A stretch of 64,000 nucleotides of DNA, from the NCBI GenBank assembly GCA_947034885.2, contig OX344752.2, positions 11,532,001 through 11,596,000 on the forward strand. The letters are read 5' to 3'. Under the pieces are notes generated by a model that was not told the origin of the DNA, made no database searches, and saw only the letters and a list, made by a program, of their open reading frames with translations. The DNA is from Thuidium tamariscinum (lineage: Eukaryota; Streptophyta; Bryopsida; Hypnales; Thuidiaceae). Below are positions 57,695 to 64,000 of this stretch, piece by piece (within the stretch, counting starts at the first letter, position 1; every line of letters begins with the position of its first letter). A program made the translations under genes and the position numbers.

Positions 57695-60628
57695 TCAGCT
57701 GGGTGGAAACTGAGCATCCCATGTTGCAGACACACTCCCTTTGAAAGTCTCTTGACCCTTCTCGGTGCCATTTGCATTGGGAGATGTCGAGGTGGAAGGG
57801 GATGGTGCAGCTGAGACTCCATTGCCCAACAGTTCATGTGGCTTATCCGTGGTCCACCAAGCACATGGGGATTGATTTCCTAGAAAATGCTGCAGAATCT
57901 CAAAATCGGCAACGTCGTCCCAGATGTTCTCTACTGGAATATCCCAAAAGCCTTTGATATCAGCCGGCACTCGGCTTTCCAACAACCGAATGACCTCTTT
58001 CCCTTTGCGCTTGTCATGGCACATCAAGGCAAGGCATTCCAGTGCTGTTTTCGAAACTACATTATTTCCTTCCATATCAAGCACGGTATCAGCCAGTTTC
58101 TGCACAGCACTCACACTCGATGTAATCTCAATAGTTCGGGAACTCAGTCTGATCAACCTTAGCAGCAGCATGAGGCTGCACAACCTCGGGTCAGTGCCAG
58201 CAAATCCAGCATCCGCCTTGGGAACTTCCAAGTCGAGAAAGTCCACCAGAGAGTGGATCAAATCCTCAGAAACAATGATGTCGACGATGTCTTTATGGTT
58301 AGCGATGGAGTGCGTCAGAATGATCACTAGCTGCGAAAGCATACGAGCTTCAGCCCCAGTGCAGCGTATATAACGGCTCACAGCGAGGAAGACGTCAATA
58401 TAGGATCGGCCAGCTAACAAATACGGTCGCCCCCTGAAGAGCAATAGCAGTGAAAGTATAAGTCTTCTCAGGGAACCAGGATCTTCTGCATATATGCCTA
58501 ATACAATAGCCTTTTTCACTTCTCGAAGAAATCGTTGCTCCAGGGTCTTACCGAAGAAAAACTCCGGTATTCTAAGGAACTGATCCACAAAGAAACCCCC
58601 CAAATACAATTCAGGCACATATCCTTCTTCTTTTGAATTCCTGTAGACTGGCTTACTATCAATCTCTACAACAGTGGCAAGCACCCAGCGAACAAAAACT
58701 GGTTGTTCTAGCTCCAAAGCCCAGGACCCCAGTCCTGCTACCACCTGGTTCTTCACGAACCCCTGCAGCTTGATGGCCTCCTCTGTAAGCAGCTGCTTGA
58801 CACAATGTTGTGTTTCATCGTCCCACACTAGCCTTGGAAGGTAGACTGTCTCCTTGTACAGCTGGCAAGCACCTTCTGGGTCATATGCTAGGCTAGATAG
58901 AAGCTCCAGAGGCATCAGCGACACCAATGTTCGAAATACAAGTGGCTTCGCCCCCTTGTGTCCCGGATCAAGCAAATTCATAAGCTCGTCAATAGCTATT
59001 GTTAATCTTAAATCCTTGGAATTCTCTGCAAGAAAATGTGCACGCTGACTGATCCTAATTGAACACAAAAGAAGTTGCCCAAGAATACAAGCTGCTAGTA
59101 ACCTCTGATGTGGGGTTATCTTTTCAGTCTCCATGATTCCGGTTCTCAAACTCGGTAGATCAACATCACAAAAGAGGCATAACAAGGGGAAGAGTACCCC
59201 GCTGCTGGAGAACCAATCGGTCACCTCGACATTCGCTGGAATATTCTCACTCAGAACATGTAGCATTTCGAGAGTAGCAAGAACCACCTCGTTACCCTTA
59301 TCCTCAGTCACAGCATCCCAAAGGTATATCCCAGCTATCCCAAGCAGATTTGATTGCAAAATGGCGTATTGTGATGCCTCCTCCTGAGCCAGGACCTTGA
59401 AAACTTGCATAATCTGTACCCAAACTTTGGGTGCACATTGTTCCACTGACGCAATTTCAAAGAAAGTCTCTAACCTGAGGCTTTTGATTATATCATTCCT
59501 GGCATGTGACACTGCGAATTTCAGGCACTCCTTTACTGCAACCAGCACAAGGACGAACTTTTCAAGCTCATCTCGCTGCTCTTGCATGCCTTCCGAGAGG
59601 ATGACATGCTTGTCTTCATACCCCTCCGTTTCGTTCTCAACCTCAACGACGTTTCGTTCCCTTTCCAGGTATTCCATCATGAGATCCAGAAACTCGGTGT
59701 CATCTGGAAGGTCGTCTCCCTCCCATTTCCCAGACGCAAGATGCTTAACAAAAACACGACCAATTACGAACTCGCTTTGAAGACAAGCATACTTGTAGCT
59801 CTCCAGCCATTGCACTTCACTCTGTTCCTTATGAGTCATGATCCTCGACAGGGCCCTCTCACGAAGCTCGCCCCGCACCTCAGCAGTCCAAATTGTCGTA
59901 GGGGACTGAACGTCCGATCCTGCCATGGAAACGAACTTACCAAGGTCCTCATCATTTTGCAAGAAAGACATAAGTGACCTGGGGAGTATATTGGAGAGTA
60001 AGCTAGACTGGGTCCCCTCCGTTCGTATAAAAGAGCCAAGCACATCTGCAGCCAAAATTGGAAGCGTAGATTTTGCACTTTTAGGGTCAATAGTTGGTTC
60101 TGGGACCACAAGTAATAGTACCAAGAGATAGAAGCCTTCATCAATGATCCGCCGGCTGTAGTCCGAATCCCCTGCAAAGTGCTTCAGAGAACTCAAAGCA
60201 GTGTATGAGACGGGGCTAGGATCTGTTGCAGTGACGGCAGCACTGAGAGCCCACAGCATGCCTTTCTGCCAGCGCGGGTCATTCCAAAGATGCTTCCTTC
60301 CGTCCGGACTGCAGGATATAATCTCTAACACAGACAGGGATCCTGCAAGTGCGGCGTCAAGACTATTGCTGTTGACGCTCCACTGAGTCCCAAGTGAAAG
60401 CACGTCCAATGCGAAGTTCAGTGACGGTAGGGGTAAGCCTTCAGCCTTTGAATTCCCAGTTAGATATTTTCGGAGAACTTTGACTGCGTAATGCAAAACA
60501 TCTATAGAGAATTGGGCAGAGCTCTCCTTCTCAGCTTGGCAAGTCTGTAAAGACGGAAATGACGCAGTTATGAGGAGATGCTCCGTGTCGCTCGGTAGCG
60601 TAAGCTTGTGTCGGTCGACGACATATGC
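57695..60628 (-). CDS. Terminal exon of the RME-8-like gene (977 codons plus stop)
   Basis: This single exon encodes 977 residues and is by far the longest open frame of low-repeat composition in the window. The acceptor is ctccgcttgcag at 60629, giving first residues AYVVDRHK. An in-frame ATG six bases upstream (60634) lies in the intron and overlaps the acceptor, so I do not use it as a start. It carries two of the three IWN-type repeats, at about residues 245-325 and 600-695 of the exon. Between and after them are armadillo-like helices. The last 60 residues hold two Trp-rich stretches (FWDIPVENIW, CAWWTTDK) followed by a low-complexity Ser/Pro/Thr/Asn tail. Plus-strand open frames inside this interval are antisense shadows. 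Confidence 0.85.
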   Translation of the reverse strand, partial: AYVVDRHKLTLPSDTEHLLITASFPSLQTCQAEKESSAQFSIDVLHYAVKVLRKYLTGNSKAEGLPLPSLNFALDVLSLGTQWSVNSNSLDAALAGSLSVLEIISCSPDGRKHLWNDPRWQKGMLWALSAAVTATDPSPVSYTALSSLKHFAGDSDYSRRIIDEGFYLLVLLLVVPEPTIDPKSAKSTLPILAADVLGSFIRTEGTQSSLLSNILPRSLMSFLQNDEDLGKFVSMAGSDVQSPTTIWTAEVRGELRERALSRIMTHKEQSEVQWLESYKYACLQSEFVIGRVFVKHLASGKWEGDDLPDDTEFLDLMMEYLERERNVVEVENETEGYEDKHVILSEGMQEQRDELEKFVLVLVAVKECLKFAVSHARNDIIKSLRLETFFEIASVEQCAPKVWVQIMQVFKVLAQEEASQYAILQSNLLGIAGIYLWDAVTEDKGNEVVLATLEMLHVLSENIPANVEVTDWFSSSGVLFPLLCLFCDVDLPSLRTGIMETEKITPHQRLLAACILGQLLLCSIRISQRAHFLAENSKDLRLTIAIDELMNLLDPGHKGAKPLVFRTLVSLMPLELLSSLAYDPEGACQLYKETVYLPRLVWDDETQHCVKQLLTEEAIKLQGFVKNQVVAGLGSWALELEQPVFVRWVLATVVEIDSKPVYRNSKEEGYVPELYLGGFFVDQFLRIPEFFFGKTLEQRFLREVKKAIVLGIYAEDPGSLRRLILSLLLLFRGRPYLLAGRSYIDVFLAVSRYIRCTGAEARMLSQLVIILTHSIANHKDIVDIIVSEDLIHSLVDFLDLEVPKADAGFAGTDPRLCSLMLLLRLIRLSSRTIEITSSVSAVQKLADTVLDMEGNNVVSKTALECLALMCHDKRKGKEVIRLLESRVPADIKGFWDIPVENIWDDVADFEILQHFLGNQSPCAWWTTDKPHELLGNGVSAAPSPSTSTSPNANGTEKGQETFKGSVSATWDAQFPPS

Positions 60629-63600
60629 CTGCAAGCGGAGAAAAGCTTCAGACTTTATTGATATAACGAGTCAAAGATTTCTCCAGTGCAAAACAAAGAC
60701 AAAAAGCGCACAAATAAATGAAATCAAGGTAGGCCAAAAAAATTTCATAAGAAAGAAGAAAACGAGTCGAGGGATTAAGGTCAAAACCAGGGCTTGAATG
60801 AGGAGCTGTGTCCGTTGTAGTCCAGGAATAGAATTCCCTCCTTTCACCAAATTCCGAAGATTCTGCACCACGACAAGAAAATCTTTGTTCAACTTCGTAC
60901 CCCACAACATCTCAATGGTTACAATTGGTGTCATTCCGCAAAAGACTAAGGCATTGTCTACATATACTCTCCATAAAGCGAGGTGAGAATGAATTATTAA
61001 GTCTATATAAATTCCTTGAGTTTATAAATACACCTTTTTGGAATTGGGTTGCAATTTACAGATCCTGATATTCATACTAACCCTGCATCATTATAATGCA
61101 CAGGTTGTTCCTCCCTAAATGAAACGAATACCTGGCACCATAACCTCAACTTACCAGCATGAGGCTGCTCAAGAACCCGTCAGGGTCTCTGATGGGATAG
61201 TCTGGGAAGCGATCCTTATCAAGAAGATTTTGTAGATAGAACGGAGCTGAGAATACCTTGTCTACACAACAGAAAACTGCAGAGTCAATAGGTGCATACT
61301 GATTGACTTTGCTCTGCCAAGTTCTAAGCCGATGATCGCTTTAGAATGTGTGATTGAACTCGATGATAAGAGATATTCTGCATTTCTTGCAACCTCTTAG
61401 TCATAACGTATAGATGAATTGAGGACTGAATCCAAGGTCATTAATTTCCAAGTTGCAGTTACAGATGATTGTGGGATACCCAAAGCCCCTCAACACATCG
61501 CAACCACTCACAACAGAGAAAGACATCCACCCTGTACTTACCAGCCAACTCAGGATAGTCAATATGAGGCCGGGGTGTGTGCACATAAGGTGCCATGGGA
61601 TCGCTGGCACGAGCTTTAACATATGGCTCCAATTCACTGGTAACATGGTCGAGCAAACGCTGCCGCATATCCTTATTCCAGATGACATCAGGTGCATCTT
61701 GTTCTGTGTTCAAAATTGATGCAAAGAGTCTGGACGAATCCATATCCTGCACACATGCCAAACTTCAGCATGCTTAACTCGATACACTCAAGAAGTGTTA
61801 TGAGTTTCTGCTGCTAACCACTTACTTAAGTCCCAAGGGCCCAAGCTAAAAATTAGAAGGTACACTTTGGAAGGTAATAGTAACTTTCAAAACATACTTC
61901 TATCGTCCAAAATGAAAGTAAAGTTTCTTCTTCAATTAACACATTTTGCTACTTTCAATGAAGCTCCCTAATGACTTAAGTCAAATCCTATAGATATGGA
62001 AGCGGCCACTATTGACCATTCGGGCACTTAGGTTAAGCTGACTTTTTATCAGGGAACAGGCTAACCCAATGTCCTAGTCTGAACGAGTCCAATGGAAATA
62101 ACAATTCGCCGTAAGTAGTAAGAGTTGTCGGAATACCTCACTCATAAGCCTTAAAATGAGTCCATCAGGTAAGTAGAGTCGGAGTACACTGCCCTTACAA
62201 AGTAATTGATCTTGGTCATTCTCATCTTTCTTGGGGATCATCCCTTGATCCTGCCACAATAAAGGTCTCCGTATACTAGAAATCATGAAAGGAAAACGAT
62301 ACAAGTAATCTTCCATAGCAATTCATCACCCATATTTAGAGACTCAAAACACGAAAATTGAAATTCACGCACATGGTTACATATAAGTTGAATTGTAGAA
62401 AATTTACCTGTTTTAAATGACATTGCAGCAAGAATTTGCAAATCATGTCTTTCTCCCAGTCAACAAGATCTCCGGACAGGATTTTCCATAGGAGGATCTC
62501 AAAAGCACCCAGTGAGAAAAGCCGTCGCACGGCACTCTTGTTTGCCTTGACAACAATCAAGAGAATCTCCAAAACCCTGAAAATCAGGTTCTGTGAGTAG
62601 GTTGATACTACTCAGACGACACATAAATTCAGATAGTGAGATTTTAGACTTCGAATATAGAGCTTTTAAGGAAGCTCAAAAAGTGTACTAAAAGTTATAC
62701 AGTAGAACTTCTAATAAGCAAGGGGGCCAGGGCCGGTCTGAGACATTACATGAGAGAGGTTATTACAAATAGAGAGAGCTGTCACATGAATAAAGTAAGC
62801 ACTCACTGCAATTAATGAGTTCACAGTTCTTTTAATAGTATATTATACAAGCAAGGATTAGTGGACACGTAGCAGACACATCCCAAGCTCTACAGGTGGT
62901 CCATCTTCATAAATGAAGGACACGATGAAGACAAGAGTCAATTTCAGCATATTTTGGCCGGATCTAGTATAGTACAGCAAAATCTCATTTTCACTCTTTT
63001 AAAAGTCTGAGTAGTTGTCGCTTATTACAGCTGCATGGTTGTCCCTTGCTACTTTATGTATGTGGCTCGGTCTGAGACTGGCAATTGAAATTACATCACA
63101 AAGTTCTATTACAGCAGAGGGAGTTTTATTAGAAGTTCTACTGTGACAAGAAATCGTATGAGTTACCAAATTAGCAAGTTATGTAGGGAGTAGAGGATAC
63201 TATTACATCAATTGTAAGCATTTTTACAAAAGCAGGATCGTGATTATCGGAGAGAAAACTTCGGGTACAAGAACCAGATTTATTCAGATCAACTAAAAAA
63301 AACCAGTGCTTGGAGTTACGCAATTTAACAGTGGGATTGCAGAATATAAGAAATAACAGTTGATAAACCCACTTCCATTTGTCAAAGATCAGTGGCCATA
63401 GACATTTAGACAAATCATGCTTACGCGATTTGCAAATAAATCCAACCAAATGTATGAATAGATGAGTTGCTGGCAGTAACAGGGTCAAAATAGGAGACGG
63501 GATCCTTAACAGTTATATTATACTCTTAACTTAGGCTCACAGCGTCATCACTTCTCAGGAGCTACCGTACAATGAGAAAAATTGTGTACCTGCCGAATTC

Positions 63601-63718
63601 AGGTGACTTGAGTCGGAGTAATATTTGCACCAGATGATAAAGAGTCTCTTCCTTGGACAGGCTAACCACTGCAGCCGATGGTGGATAATGCTGTTTATTG
63701 CTACTGTCACCTGATATT
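57695..63718 (-). CDS. RME-8/GRV2-like IWN-repeat armadillo protein, 3' six exons (5' part outside window)
   Basis: Six exons join in frame across GT-AG introns: 63590-63718, 62408-62576, 62137-62250, 61542-61746, 61155-61261 and 57695-60628 (stop TAA at 57695). They encode 1,218 residues, mostly hydrophobic alpha-helical (armadillo-like). Three IWN-type repeats are visible. The first has VIWNKDMR followed by YPEL, FYLQNLLD and FPDYPIRDP. The second, about 247 residues into the last exon, has TIWTAEVR followed by FVIGRVFVKHL. The third, at about residue 602, has LVWDDET followed by YVPELYLGGFFVDQFL. Each follows an 'LP..L...L' helix, as in RME-8/DNAJC13 and plant GRV2/KAM2. Those are large late-endosomal proteins acting with Hsc70 and retromer in vacuolar sorting. 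The C-terminus is acidic, then Ser/Thr/Pro-rich, and does not look like the GRV2 tail. No J-domain HPD motif is present in these exons. Family assignment is from remembered motifs, so a divergent paralog or a distinct IWN/armadillo protein is possible. The 5' exons are not in the window. Confidence 0.75.
60629..61154 (-). other. Intron of the RME-8-like gene at the expected J-domain position
   Basis: The donor gtaagttgag follows codon ...CTC ATG CTG and the acceptor is ttgcag; the intron is phase 0. In RME-8/GRV2 proteins the J domain follows the IWN repeat that ends just upstream. This intron contains an open minus-strand stretch (60671-60934). I could not place it between good splice sites in phase, and it has no HPD triplet, so I treat it as intronic. 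Confidence 0.6.
62577..63589 (-). other. 1,013-bp intron containing a MITE
   Basis: The donor is ggcag|gtacac at 63589 and the acceptor is gattttcag|gg at 62577. The split codon AG|G restores Arg, giving ...SPEFGR-VLEILL. The intron is longer than its neighbours (526, 280, 390 and 157 bp). Most of the excess is the inverted-repeat element at 62700-63143. Confidence 0.7.
62700..63143. mobile_element. Emigrant/pogo-like MITE in the intron
   Basis: The element is 444 bp with an 18-bp perfect TIR: CAGTAGAACTTCTAATAA at the left and its complement ending at 63143. The motif CAGTAgAACcTCTA is typical of plant Tc1/mariner-pogo MITEs (Emigrant/Lemi), from family knowledge. Left flank is TA; right flank is TG, which could be a decayed TA. 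No coding capacity is seen. Confidence 0.75.
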
Positions 63719-64000
63719 CTGCGTCACGCGTCACAAGAAAATCATTAAAGCAGAAAAATAACTCCTCTTGCTGTACTCGATGGGCCTATTTTGAATCCTG
63801 TCTACACTACGGTACCATGCTCTCTAGAATTTCCATCTGAATGACAATACACAGTCAAGCATCATCGTCTGATTAACCGGGTTACCAAGTTGATGTGCAA
63901 CCCCTAAATCGGATAAGCAAACTTCGACTAATATAACATTTTCGGACTTCAAATTCCAGTAATATGCAAATCTATTAGAGTTTTGACAAGAAAGCACCTC
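63719..64000 (-). other. Upstream intron sequence of the RME-8-like gene running to the window edge
   Basis: It lies upstream of acceptor gacgcag at 63719. The last bases read GAG|GTGCTT on the minus strand and could be the previous exon's donor. That is too little to call an exon. Confidence 0.4.

Noticed and set aside
57772-60386. Multiple plus-strand frames of 60-149 codons
   Set aside because: Antisense shadows of the long terminal exon of the RME-8-like gene.
60671-60934. 87-codon minus frame in the intron between 61155 and 60628
   Set aside because: Could not be joined in phase with consensus splice sites to either neighbouring exon, and it lacks HPD, so it would not supply a J domain.

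Overview
This window looks like nuclear DNA from a land plant. It is strongly AT-rich and gene-poor, and it is packed with short non-coding DNA transposons (MITEs). Its single convincing gene has many exons and GT-AG introns. I cannot name the species. Nothing rules out a non-seed plant (moss, lycophyte, fern), but that is only an impression. There is no bacterial, organellar or viral gene organisation, no rRNA, no tRNA that I can recognise, and no CRISPR array.

Layout. Roughly 1-56 kb is intergenic. It is built from at least a dozen families of small terminal-inverted-repeat (TIR) elements, several present in three to eight copies and some inserted inside one another. I label them A to M for this report. 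A (about 275 bp) and E (about 320 bp) appear to have TA target duplications. B (720-745 bp) has 4-bp target duplications and forms a three-level nest at 26.8-29.2 kb. C is about 225 bp. D is 712 bp with TTA duplications and an internal 80-bp-arm palindrome. F is 0.6-0.95 kb. H is a 650-bp fold-back. J is 110-310 bp with CATTAG ends. M is a GC-rich 349-bp element. G, K and L are dispersed repeats without clear ends. A 1,383-bp non-autonomous CACTA-type element lies at 13.5-14.9 kb. A 302-bp (AAT)n array sits beside a GC-rich minisatellite at 3.1-3.65 kb. Other tandem structures lie at 22.4, 25.65, 49.4-49.9 and 53.1-53.7 kb. A GC-richer, apparently low-copy patch at 24.5-25.7 kb may be a gene remnant. 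No intact transposase, reverse transcriptase or gag/pol reading frame is visible, so all these elements would depend on enzymes made elsewhere.

57.7-64 kb, minus strand: the 3' part of a large gene. I can join six exons in frame, giving 1,218 residues plus stop; the 5' end lies beyond the window. The protein is an alpha-solenoid with three IWN-type repeats in the order known from the endosomal DnaJ protein RME-8 (DNAJC13; plant GRV2/KAM2). However, the segment where RME-8 proteins carry their J domain is short here and has no HPD motif. One intron carries an Emigrant/pogo-like MITE. A short possible coding fragment lies downstream on the plus strand at 56.2 kb.
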